Origin: Skeletonema tropicum
Taxonomy: Eukaryota > Bacillariophyta > Thalassiosirophyceae > Thalassiosirales > Thalassiosiraceae
Assembly (NCBI GenBank): GCA_037178625.1
Contig: JAWZXG010000046.1
Coordinates: 1-64,000 of the forward strand
DNA length: 64,000 bases
Direction: 5' to 3'
Of the stretch, positions 35,906 to 47,463 are shown piece by piece. The notes under the pieces were generated by a model that saw only the letters and a list, made by a program, of their open reading frames with translations, made no database searches and was not told where the DNA came from. A program made the position numbers and the translations under genes. The number at the start of each line of letters is the position of its first letter. Positions within the stretch are counted from its first letter, which is position 1.

Positions 35906-38159
35906 TTATCAATCTAAGTATGATCCCAACAACATCCGAGGAGGAGGAGGATGTTGGATTGACTATTCCTCCTCCTCACCGTCGCCGATGATGATGATCA
36001 ACAGTTAGTTAACGCGAACTAGTAGTTTGGAATGATCATCGGAGGTGTGGTTGGGATTAATCATCATCATCATCGGCGGCGTGTGGAGAATGGCGAGTGA
36101 GCCGAATGTAGCGTAATGATATTGAATAAGTAATTCCACCGCCGATGATGAATTATTACACCACCGCCGATGTTGATGAATGGATTGAAGGTCGAGCGAA
36201 GCGAGACAGTGGAAGAATGATGCGACAAGTCGAAAGTCGAGTGAGCCGGAGGCGAGGGAGATGGAAAGTAATGCAAATACTGTCAACGGTACGGTGGTGG
36301 AAATAGTGAAGGAGCGAGTGAGCCGCCAGGCGAGGGAGCTGTTGATTTTTGATTTTGGTATTGCTATGGTATTATTGATAATGATGATATTGAAAATATT
36401 ATATGGACGATGGAAGAATTGACGGTGGTGGAGGTAATTCTGTTCATTTTGTTGAAATTTCGAAATTTTGGAGTGTCTTCGGCGCTGGGGATGACTTTCT
36501 GGGGTACGGTCAATTTAGTTGAGTTGATTGGCAAAGAATCGATATTTGGCCTTGAATAGTACCAATTGATAGAACTCGACGAGAGGATTCAAAATCACTA
36601 CTCATCTCATTCATACGACCAATAGAAGGAGAGGTATGGATGTTTGGATGGGTAGAGTGCGTGGGAGTTTAGGTTGGACAAGTGACAAGGAGTGACGCTG
36701 AATGACTTCAAGGGTGCACCGTAAGCTTTCCAGCCACATGAACATCTTCAATCATACTCATTTACTATTTAATCATTATTTTTCATCTAGAGTCGAGGGC
36801 ACAATTAATCAACAACATTGTTGCCCGAACACCTAACAGTAACATAAAACTTCTTGATATTCATTTCTCTCTCCCCTCTACGTTAGTTTGCGTCCAAAAA
36901 TTTAAACCTCTCCTCACGAATCCTCCTCCAAGCCTTCTTGCTAGCTCGTACTTCCTTCTTGATACGTTCCTCTTCCTCACGTTCCTTCTTATTCGGGTCT
37001 ACGATGCTCTCGAAGGGTTCCGTAATCCACTCATCCCAAACTGACTTGTCTGCCTCAACCTTCTCATTCGACTTGAGCTTCTTATTCTCTTCTATCTTTG
37101 CAGCAACTTCATCCGCCTCGTCAAGCCTCTTCTGTGCCCGAAGTGCCTGTTCGAGGTACTTGTATAATGTTAATGTAATAGTCTCATGATGGTCCGGTCC
37201 AATATCAGGAGATTGACATCGCAACTTGATGATGTCTGATGATCTTCCATGGTGCTACAGTAATATTAAAGCAGTGAATAGAAGAGGAGGACGGTGATGG
37301 CATGGCACAGTAGAATGTAGCTTTATCATTGCATTGCTCTGTTGATGGCGGTATGTAATTTGAGACGGCCATCTTGATTTTTGAAGCGGTACCACCTTCT
37401 CAGCCGTATCAAAGCACAACACACGCAGATCAAAAATTGACAATGGCTGATATCTTGTCTCCTACGCGGCCCATGAAGGCGATAAGTGGCGTTTTGGAAA
37501 GCTCTCATTGCGCTCTATCGATTAGGCCTGTAATTATCCTGATTGGAGGACTTTCATTCAATCAATCCGTTCAAAAAACAGGTCTAGAAAGTCACCAGTG
37601 GCTCTCAATCCTCCAATTCCGGCTCCACAGCCACAGCCCGAATTTGACGATATGACAACCAATCGAAAGCTCTTTTCAATCTCTTTCGATTAGTACTATC
37701 ATTCAGCCAACTGAATAATCTAAACATAGCTCGGGCAAAGCCCTCGCAAAAAAGCGACCACTTTAGTCAGCCTTGTCCAGACAGTTTGACAGTTGACAGT
37801 TGACAGTTGACAGTTGATTGGTCGAAAATCCCAAAGAGCGACCAGTTCAATCAGCCTCACATCATGACAGTTGGCACGGAAGCATCAAACGCTTCGCTGA
37901 AGAACGATCACTTAATTCAGTAAGATCCAACTACTCACTGCTCGGGCAAAGCCCTCGCACAATACACTGAGCATAGATCAGCAATTGCTCATCAGTGAAC
38001 TAAGTTACATGTACCGTCCAATGATAGTTAGATCAACTCAGTACCGTCCATGATAATAATCCATTGTGCAACATCAACTTGCCTCGACTGTGCTCGACAT
38101 CCTCCGCTTCGCTCCAGACTTACTACCCAACAATTTAATGTATTCATTTAATATATTCA
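35906..38159. repeat. Repeat unit 17 (2,254 bp)
   Basis: Carries the one clear base substitution I saw outside the degraded units (A to C at about 37472) and a 9-bp insertion near 37611-37619. It also has single-base changes near 36267, 36815, 37578 and 37786. Confidence 0.96.
36883..37254 (-). CDS. TPR exon copy, unit 17 (intact, last intact copy)
   Basis: Identical in protein sequence to unit 1. No copy to the right of this one keeps the whole frame. Confidence 0.48.
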   Translation of the reverse strand, partial: HHGRSSDIIKLRCQSPDIGPDHHETITLTLYKYLEQALRAQKRLDEADEVAAKIEENKKLKSNEKVEADKSVWDEWITEPFESIVDPNKKEREEEERIKKEVRASKKAWRRIREERFKFLDAN

Positions 38160-40439
38160 TTATCAATCTAAGTATGATCCCAACAACATCCGAGGAGGAG
38201 GAGGATGTTGGATTGACTATTCCTCCTCCTCACCGTCGCCGATGATGATGATCAACAGTTAGTTAACGCGAACTAGTAGTTTGGAATGATCATCGGAGGT
38301 GTGGTTGGGATTAATCATCATCATCATCGGCGGCGTGTGGAGAATGGCGAGTGAGCCGAATGTAGCGTAATGATATTGAATAAGTAATTCCACCGCCGAT
38401 GATGAATTATTACAACCACCGCCGATGTTGATGAATGGATTGAAGGTCGAGCGAAGCGAGACAGTGGAAGAATGATGCGACAAGGTCGAAAGTCGAGTGA
38501 GCCGGAGGCGAGGGAGATGGAAGTAATGCAAATACTGTCAACGGTACGGTGGTGGAAATAGTGAAGGAGCGAGTGAGCCGCCAGGCGAGGGAGCTGTTGA
38601 TTTTTGATTTTGGTATTGCTATGGTATTATTGATAATGATGATATTGAAAATATTATATGGACGATGGAAGAATTGACGGTGGTGGAGGTTAATTCTGTT
38701 CATTTTGTTGAAATTTCGAAATTTTGGAGTGTCTTCGGCGCTGGGGATGACTTTCTGGGGGGTACGGTCAATTTAGTTGAGTTTGATTGGCAAAGAATCG
38801 ATATTTTGGCCTTGAATAGTACCAATTGATAGAACTCGACGAGAGGATTCAAAATCACTACTCATCTCATTCATACGACCAATAGAAGGAGAGGTTATGG
38901 ATGTTTGGATGGGTAGAGTGCGTGGGAGTTTAGGTTGGACAAGTGACAAGGAGTGACGCTGAATGACTTCAAGGGTGCACCGTAAGCTTTCCAGCCACAT
39001 GAACATCTTCAATCATACTCATTTACTATTTAATCATTATTTTTTTTCATCTAGAGTCGAGGGCACAATTAATCAACAAACATTGTTGCCCGAACACCTA
39101 ACAGTAACATAAAACTTCTTGATATTCATTTCTCTCTCCCTCTACGTTAGTTTTGCGTCCAAAAATTTAAACCTCTCCTCACGAATCCTCCTCCAGCCTT
39201 CTTGCTAGCCTCGTACTTCCTTCTTGATACGTTCCTCTTCCTCACGTTCCTTCTTATTCGGGTCTACGATGCTCTCGAAGGGTTCCGTAATCCACTCATC
39301 CCAAACTGACTTGTCTGCCTCAACCTTCCTCATTCGACTTGAGCTTCTTATTCTCTTCTATCTTTGCAGCAACTTCATCCGCCTCGTCAAGCCTCTTCTG
39401 TGCCCGAAGTGCCTGTTCGAGGTACTTGTATAATGTTAATGTAATAGTCTCATGATGGTCCGGTCCAATATCAGGAGATTGACATCGCAAACTTGATGAT
39501 GTCCCCCTGATGATCTTTCCATGGTGCTACAGTAATATTAAAGCAGTGAATAGAAGAGGAGGACGGTGATGGCATGGCACAGTAGAATGTAGCTTTATCA
39601 TTGCATTGCTCTGTTGATGGCGGTATGTAATTTGAGACGGCCATCTTGATTTTTGAAGCGGTACCACCTTCTCAGCCGTATCAAAGCACAACACACGCAG
39701 ATCAAAAATTGACAATGGCTGATATCTTGGTCTCCTACGCGGCCAATGAAGGCGATAAGTGGCGTTTTGGAAAGCTCTCATTGCGCTCTAGATATCGATT
39801 AGGCCTGTAATTATCCTGATTGGAGGACTTTCATTCAATCAATCCGTTCAAAAACAGGTCTAGAAAGTCACCAGTGGCTCTCAATCCGGCTCCACAGCCA
39901 CAGCCCCGAATTTGACGATATGACAACCAATCGAAAGCTCTTTTCAATCTCTTTCGATTAATAAATTTTTAGTACTATCATTCAGCAACTGAATATCTAA
40001 AACATAGCTCGGCAAAGCCCTCGCAAAAAGCGACCAACTTTAGTTAGTCAGCCTTGTCCCAGACAGTTGACAGTTGACAGTTGACAGTTTTTGATTATTG
40101 TCGAAAATCCCAAAGAGCGACCAGTTCAATCAGCCTCACATCATGACAGTTGGCACGAAGCATCAAACGCTTCGCTGAAGAACGATCACTTAATTCAGTA
40201 AGATCCAACTACTCACTGCTCGGGCAAAGCCCTCGCACAATACACTGAGCATAGATCAGCAATTGCTCATCAGTGAACTAAGTTACATGTACCGTCCAAT
40301 GATAGTTAGATCACTCAGTACCGTCCATGGATAATAATCCATTGTGGCAACAATCAACTTGCCTCGACTGTGCTCGACATCCTCCGCTTCGCTCCAGACT
40401 TACTACCCAACAATTTAATGTATTCATTTAATATATTCA
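38160..40439. repeat. Repeat unit 18 (2,280 bp, degraded)
   Basis: The first strongly degraded copy: dozens of 1-nt insertions, mostly base doublings, plus an 11-nt AT insertion near 39960-39970 and a CCCC run near 39503. Order and orientation of content are unchanged. Confidence 0.95.
39147..39526 (-). pseudogene. TPR exon copy, unit 18 (multiple frameshifts)
   Basis: Insertions near 39151, 39209, 39329 and 39490, a lost A near 39195 and a CCCC run near 39503. The reading frame is broken at both ends. The whole surrounding unit is degraded in the same way, so read error is the likelier cause. Confidence 0.45.
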
Positions 40440-40729
40440 TTTCAATCTAAGTATGGATCCCAACAACATCCGAGAGGAGAGGATGTTGGATTGACTATTC
40501 CTCCTCCTCACCGTCGCCGATGATGATGATCAACAGTTAGTTAACGCGAACTAGTAGTTTTGGAATGATCATCGGAGGTGTGGTTGGGATTAATCATCAT
40601 CATCATCGCGGCGTGTGGAGAATGGCGAGTGAGCCGAATGTAGCGTAATGATATTGAATAAGTAATTCCACCGCCGATGATGAATTATTACACCACCGCC
40701 GATGTTGATGAATGGATTGAAGGTCGAGC

Positions 40730-40745
40730 GGGGGGGGGGGGGGGG
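40730..40745. other. G16 homopolymer insertion (unit 19)
   Basis: Interrupts GTCGAGCG/AAGCGAG, where other units have no G-run. It looks like a read artefact. Confidence 0.8.
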
Positions 40746-41440
40746 AAGCGAGACAGTGGAAGAATGATGCGACACAGTCGAAAGTCGAGTGAGCCGGAGG
40801 CGAGGGAGATGGAAGTAATGCAAATACTGTCAACGGTACGGTGGTGGAAATAGTGGAAGGAGCGAGTGAGCCGCCAGGCGAGGGAGCTGTTGATTTTTGA
40901 TTTTGGTATTGCTATGGTATTATTGATAATGATGATTTGAAATATTATATGGACGATGGAAGAATTGACGGTGGTGGAGGTAATTCTGTTCATTTTGTTT
41001 GAAATTTCGAATTTTTGGAGTGTCTTCGGCGCTGGGGATGACTTTCTGGGGTACGGTCAATTTAGTTGAGTTGATTGGCAAAGAATCGATATTTGGCCTT
41101 GAATAGTACCAATTGATAGAACTCGACGAGAGGATTCAAAATCACTACTCATCTCATTCATACGACCATAGAAGGAGAGGTATGGATGTTTGGATGGGTA
41201 GAGTGCGTGGGAGTTTAGGTTGGACAAGTGACAAGGAGTGACGCTGAATGACTTCAAGGGTGCACCGTAAGCTTTCGCAGCCCACATGAACATCTTCAAT
41301 TAAAAATCATACTCATTTACTATTTAATCATTATTTTTCATCTAGAGTCGAGGGCACAATTAATCAACAAACATTGTTGCCCGAACCACCTAACAGTAAC
41401 ATAAAACTTCTTGATATTCATTTCTCTCTCTCCCTCTACG

Positions 41441-41818
41441 TTAGTTTGCGTCCCAAAAATTTAAAACCTCTCCTCACGAATCCTCCTCCAAGCCTTCTTG
41501 CTAGCTCGTACTTCCTTCTTGATACGTTCCTCTTCCTCACGTTCCTTCTTATTCGGGTCTAACGATGCTCTCGAAGGGTTCCGTAATCCACTCATCCCAA
41601 ACTGACTTGTCTGCCTCAACCTTCTCATTCGACTTGAGCTTCTTATTCTCTTCTATCTTTTTGCAGCAACTTCATCCGCCTCGTCAAGCCTCTTCTGTGC
41701 CCGAAGTGCCTGTTTCGAGGTACTTGTATAATGTTAATGTAATAGTCTCATGATGGTCGGTCCAATATCAGGAGATTGACATCGCAACTTGATGATGTCT
41801 GATGATCTTCCATGGTGG
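41441..41818 (-). pseudogene. TPR exon copy, unit 19 (multiple frameshifts)
   Basis: Extra C near 41453, A near 41465, A near 41561, T near 41661, T near 41714 and G near 41818, and one base lost near 41758. Confidence 0.45.
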
Positions 41819-41992
41819 CTACAGTAATATTAAAGCAGTGAATAGAAGAGGAGGACCGGTGATTGGCATGGCACAGTAGAATGTAGCTTTATCATTGCAT
41901 TGCTCTGTTGATGGCGGTATGTAATTTGAGACGGCCAATCTTGATTTTTGAAGCGGTAACCACCTTCTCAGCCGTATCAAAGCACAACACAG

Positions 41993-42013
41993 CCCCCCCC
42001 CCCCCCTCCCCCC
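41993..42013. other. C14-T-C6 insertion (unit 19)
   Basis: Replaces the ACG of CACACGCAGATC found in other units. Probable read artefact. Confidence 0.8.
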
Positions 42014-42290
42014 AGATCAAAAATTGACAATGGCTGATATCTGTCTCCTACGCGGCCAATGAAGGCGATAAGTGGCGTTTTGGAAAAGCTCTCATTGCGC
42101 GCTCTATCGATTAGGCCTGTAATTATCCTGATTGGAGGACTTTCATTCAATCAATCCGTTCAAAAACAGGTCTAGAAAGTCACCAGTGGCTCTCAATCCG
42201 GCTCCACAGCCACAGCCCGAATTTGACGATATGACAACCAATCGAAGCTCTTTTCATCTCTTTCGATTAGTACTATCATTCAGCCAACTG

Positions 42291-42299
42291 AAAAAAAAA

Positions 42300-42336
<37 letters not shown>
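42291..42336. other. A9-C-A36 insertion (unit 19)
   Basis: Sits between CCAACTG and TAATCTAAAC, where other units have AA. It is not a poly(A) tail of an inserted element, since no element precedes it. Confidence 0.8.
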
Positions 42337-42338
<2 letters not shown>

Positions 42339-43084
42339 ATCTAAACATAGCTCGGGCAAAGCCCTCGCAAAAAAAGCGACCCACTTTAGTCAGTAAAGCC
42401 TTGTCCAGACAGTGACAGTTGACAGTTGACAGTTGACAGTTGATTGGTCGAAAATCCCAAAGAGCGACCAGTTCAATCAGCCTCACATCATGACAGTTGG
42501 CACGGAAGCATCAAACGCTTCGCTGAAGAATCATCACTTAATTCAGTAAGATCCAACTACTCACTGCTCGGGCTAAAGCCCTCGCACAATACACTGAGCA
42601 TAGATCAGCAATTTGCTCATCAGTGAACTAAGTTACATGTACCGTCCAATGATAGTTAGATCAACTCAGTACCGTCCATGATAATAATCCATTGTGCAAC
42701 ATCAACTTGCCTCGACTGTGCTCGACATCCTCCGCCTTCGCTCCAGAAAAAAAAAAACTTACTACCCAACAATTTAATGTATTCATTTAATATATTCATT
42801 ATCAATCTAAGTATGATCCCAACAACATCCGAGGAGGAGGGAGGATGTTGGATTGACTATTCCTCCTCCTCAAAAAAAAAAAAAACCGTCGCCGGGGGGA
42901 TGATGATGATCACAGTTAGTTAACGGCGAACTAGTAGTTTGGAAATGATCATCGGAGGTGTGGTTGGGATTAAATCATCATCATCATCGGCGGCGTGTGG
43001 AGAATGGCGAGTGAGCCGAATGTGCGTAATGATATTGATATAAGTAATTCCACCGCCGATGATGATTATTACACCACCGGGGCC

Positions 43085-43103
43085 GGGGGGGGGGGGGGGG
43101 GGG
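43085..43103. other. G19 homopolymer insertion (unit 20)
   Basis: Falls in the CCACCGCCGATG direct repeat. Probable read artefact. Confidence 0.8.
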
Positions 43104-43838
43104 ATGTTGATGAATGATTGAAGGTCGAGCGAAGCGAGACAGTGGAAAGAATGATGCGACAAGTCGAAAGTCGAGTGAGCCGGAGGCGAGGGAGATGGAA
43201 GTATGCAAATACTGTCAACGGTACGGTTGGTGGAAATAGTGAAGGAGCGAGTGAGCCGCCAGGCGAGGGAGCTGTTGATTTTTTGATTTTGGTATTGCTA
43301 TGGTATTATTGATAATGATGATATTGAAAAATATTATATGGACGATGGAAGAATTGACGGTGGTGGAAGGTAATTCTGTTTTCATTTTGTTGAAATTTCG
43401 AAATTTTGGAGTGTCTTCGGCGCTGGGGATGACTTTCCTGGGGTAAACGGTCAATTTAGTTTGAGTTGATTGGCAAAGAAATCGATATTTGGCCTTGAAT
43501 AGTACCAATTGATAGAACTCGACGAGAGGATTCAAAATCACTACTCATCTCATTCATACGACCAATAGAAGGAGAGGGTATGGATGTTTGGATGGTAGAG
43601 TTGCGTGGGAGTTTAGGTTGGACAAGTGACAAGGAGTGACGCTGAATGACTTCAAGGGTGCACCGTAAGCTTTCCAGCCACATGAACATCTTCAATTTTT
43701 TTTTTCATACTCATTTACTATTTAATCATTATTTTTTCATCTAGAGTCGAGGGCACAATTAATCAACAAACATTGTTGCCCGAACACCTAACAGTAACAT
43801 AAAACTTCTTGATATTCATTTCTCTCTCCCCCTCTACG

Positions 43839-44238
43839 TTAGTTTGCGTCCAAAAATTTAAACCTCTCCTCACGAATCCTCCTCCAAGCCTTCTTGCTAG
43901 CTCGTACTTCTTCTTGATACGTTTCCTCTTCCTCACGTTCCTTCTTATTCGGGTCTACGATGCTCTCGAAGGGTTCCGTAATCCACTCATCCCAAACTGA
44001 CTTTGTCTGCCTCAACCTTCTCATTCGACTTGAGCTTTTTCTTATTCTCTTCTATCTTTGCAGCAAACTTCATCCGCCTCGTCAAGCCTCTTCTGTGCCC
44101 GAAGTGCCTGTTCGAGGTACTTGTATAATGGTTTTTTAAAAAAAAAAAAAAAATGTATAGTCTCATGATGGTCCGGTCCAATATCAGGAGGGAACATTGA
44201 CATCGCAACTTGATGATGTCTGATGATCTTCCATGGTG
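43839..44238 (-). pseudogene. TPR exon copy, unit 20 (split by T6A16 insertion)
   Basis: Besides several 1-nt indels, a T6A16 block at 44132-44153 interrupts the segment between GPDHHETI and the TPR helices, and a short insertion lies near 44191. Confidence 0.45.
44132..44153. other. T6A16 insertion (unit 20)
   Basis: Inserted where other units read TAATGTTAATGT. It splits the TPR exon copy. Confidence 0.8.
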
Positions 44239-45347
44239 CTACAGTAATATTTCCAAAGCAGTGAATAGAAGAGGAGGACGGTGATTGGCATGGCACAGTA
44301 GAATGTAGCTTTATCATTGGCATTGCTCTGTTGATGGCGGTATGTAATTTGAGACGGCCATCTTTGATTTTTGAAGCGGTACCACCTTCTCAGCCGTATC
44401 AAAGCAACAACACACGCAGATCAAAAATTGACAATGGGCCTGATATCTTGTCTCCTACGCCCCTCCCTACGGCCAATGAAGGCGATAAGTGGCGTTTTTG
44501 GAAAGCTCTCATTGCGCTCTATCGATTAGGCCTGTAATTATCCTGATTGGAGGACTTTCATTTCAATCAATCCGTTCAAAAAAAACAGGTCTAGAAAGTC
44601 ACCAGTGGCTCTCAATCCGGCTCACAGCCACAGCCCGCCCGGAATTTGACGATATGACAACCAATCGAAAGCTCTTTTCAATCTCTTTCTTTATCTCTTT
44701 TCGATTAGTACTATCATTTATCAGCCAACTGAATAATCTAAACATAGCTCGGCAAAGCCCATCGCAAAAAAGCGAAGAACCACTTTTAGTTTTAGTAGTC
44801 CAGCCTTGTCCAGACGTTGACAGTTGACAGTTGACAGTTTGATTGGTTTTGATTGTCCGAAAATCCCAAAGAGCGACCAGTTTCATCAGCCTCACATCAT
44901 GGACAGTTGGCACGGAAGCATCAAACGCTTCGCTGAAGAACGATCACTTAATTCAGTAAAAGATCCAACTACTCACTAACAAGCTCGGGCAAGCCCTCGC
45001 ACATATACACTGAGCATAGATCAGCAATTGCTCATCAGTGAACTAAGTTACATGTACCGTCCAATGATAGTTAGATCACTCAGTACCGTCCATGATAATA
45101 ATCCATTGTGCAACATCAACTTGCCTCGACTGTGCTCGACATCCTCCGCTTCGCCTCCAGACTTACTACCCAACAATTTTAATGTATTCATTTAATATAT
45201 TCATTATCAATCTAAGTATGATCCCCGAACAACATCCGAGGAGGAGGAGGATGTTGATTGACTATTCCTCCTCCTCACCGTCGCCGATGAATGATGATCA
45301 ACAGTTAGTTAACGCGAACTAGTAGTTTGAATGATCATCGGAGGTGT

Positions 45348-45361
45348 CTTCCAAAATACTA
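45348..45361. other. 14-nt non-repeat insertion (unit 21)
   Basis: CTTCCAAAATACTA lies between GAGGTGT and GGTTGGA. It is not a homopolymer or a base doubling, and I saw it in no other unit. Confidence 0.7.
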
Positions 45362-46196
45362 GGTTGGATTAATCATCATCATCATCGGTGCGGCGTGTGG
45401 AGAATGGCGAGTGAGCCGAATGTAGCGTAATGATATTGAATAAGTAATTCACCGCCGATATGAATTATTACACCACCGCCGATGTTGATGATGGATTGAA
45501 GGTCGAGCGAGCGAGACAGTGGAAGAATGATGCGACAAGGGTCGAAAGTCGAGTGAGACCGGAGGCGAGGGAGATGGAAGTAATGCAAATACTGTCAACG
45601 GTACGGTGGTGGAAATAGTGAAGGAGCGAGTGAGCCGCCAGGCGAGGGAGCTGTTGATTTTTGATTTTGGTATTGCTATGGTATTATTGATAATGATGAT
45701 ATTGAAAATATTATATGGACGATGGAAGAATTGACGGTGGTGGAGGTAATTCTGTTCATTTTGTTGAAATTTCGAAATTTTGGAGTGTCTTCGGCGCTGG
45801 GGATGACTTTCTGGGGTACGGTCAATTTAGTTGAGTTGATTGGCAAAGAATCGATATTTGGCCTTGAATAGTACCAATTGATAGAACTCGACGAGAGGAT
45901 TCAAAATCACTACTCATCTCATTCATACGACCAATAGAAGGAGAGGTATGGATGTTTGGATGGGTAGAGTGCGTGGAGTTTAGGTTGGACAAGTGACAAG
46001 GAGTGACGCTGAATGACTTCAAGGGTGCACCGTAAGCTTTCCAGCCACATGAACATCTTCAATCATACTCATTTACTATTTAATCATTATTTTTCATCTA
46101 GAGTCGAGGGCACAATTAATCAACAAACATTGTTGCCCGAACACCTAACAGTAACATAAAAACTTCTTGATATTCCATTTCTCTCTCCCCTCTACG

Positions 46197-46568
46197 TTAG
46201 TTTTGCGTCCAAAAATTTAAACCTCTCCTCACGAATCCTCCTCCAAGCCTTCTTGCTAGCTCGTACTTCCTTCTTGATACGTTCCTCTTCCTCACGTTCC
46301 TTCTTATTCGGGTCTACGATGCTCTCGAAGGGTTCCGTAATCCACTCATCCCAAACTGACTTGTCTGCCTCAACCTTCTCATTCGACTTGAGCTTCTTAT
46401 TCTTTCTATCTTTGCAGCAACTTCATCCGCCTCGTCAAGCCTCTTCTGTGCCCGAAGTGCCTGTTCGAGGTACTTGTATAATGTTAATGTAATAGTCTCA
46501 TGATGGTCCGGTCCAATATCAGGAGATTGACATCGCAACTTGATGATGTCTGATGATCTTCCATGGTG
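46197..46568 (-). pseudogene. TPR exon copy, unit 21 (two compensating indels)
   Basis: Total length is still 372 nt because a T gained near 46202 offsets a C lost near 46404, but the frame between them is shifted. The TPR segment is intact from HHETI to AAKIE. Confidence 0.45.
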
Positions 46569-47463
46569 CTACAGTAATATTAAAGCAGTGAATAGAAGAG
46601 GAGGACGGTGATGGCATGGCACAGTAGAATGTAGCTTTATCATTGCATTGCTCTGTTGATGGCGGTATGTAATTTGAGACGGCCATCTTGATTTTTGAAG
46701 CGGTACCACCTTCTCAGCCGTATCAAAGCACAACACACGCAGATCAAAAAATTGACAATGGCTGATATCTTGTCTCCTACGCGGCCAATGAAGGCGATAA
46801 GTGGCGTTTTGGAAAGCTCTCATTGCGCTCTATCGATTAGGCCTGTAATTATCCTGATTGGAGGACTTTCATTCAATCAATCCGTTCAAAAAACAGGTCT
46901 AGAAAGTCACCAGTGGCTCTCAATCCGGCTCCACAGCCACAGCCCGAATTTGACGATATGACAACCAATCGAAAGCTCTTTTCAATCTCTTTCGATTAGT
47001 ACTATCATTCAGCCAACTGAATAATCTAAACATAGCTCGGGCAAAGCCCTCGCAAAAAAGCGACCACTTTAGTCAGCCTTGTCCAGACAGTTGACAGTTG
47101 ACAGTTGACAGTTGACAGTTGATTGGTCGAAAATCCAAAGAGCGACCAGTTCAATCAGCCTCACATCATGACAGTTGGCACGGAAGCATCAAACGCTTCG
47201 CTGAAGAACGATCACTTAATTCAGTAAGATCCAACTACTCACTGCTCGGGCAAAGCCCTCGCACAATACACTGAGCATAGATCAGCAATTGCTCATCAGT
47301 GAACTAAGTTACATGTACCGTCCAATGATAGTTAGATCAACTCAGTACCGTCCATGATAATAATCCATTGTGCAACATCAACTTGCCTCGACTGTGCTCG
47401 ACATCCTCCGCTTCGCTCCAGACTTACTACCCAACAATTTAATGTATTCATTTAATATATTCA

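Larger units (their letters stand above)
40440..42798. repeat. Repeat unit 19 (2,359 bp, degraded)
   Basis: Swollen by G16 (40730-40745), a C-rich run (41993-42013), an A-run reaching A36 (42291-42336) and A11 (42747-42757), plus many 1-nt insertions. Confidence 0.94.
42799..45203. repeat. Repeat unit 20 (2,405 bp, most degraded)
   Basis: The longest unit. Contains A14 (42872-42885), G19 (43085-43103), T10 (43696-43705), T6A16 (44132-44153) and many short insertions or duplications, e.g. near 44455-44470 and 44690-44720. Confidence 0.94.
45204..47463. repeat. Repeat unit 21 (2,260 bp)
   Basis: Degraded up to about 45560, including a 14-nt non-repeat insertion at 45348-45361, then close to the reference with scattered 1-nt indels. 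Confidence 0.95.

Noticed and set aside
42291..42336. Poly(A) tail of a retrotransposed insertion
   Set aside because: No inserted sequence or target-site duplication adjoins it, and similar G and C runs occur nearby, so read error explains it better.
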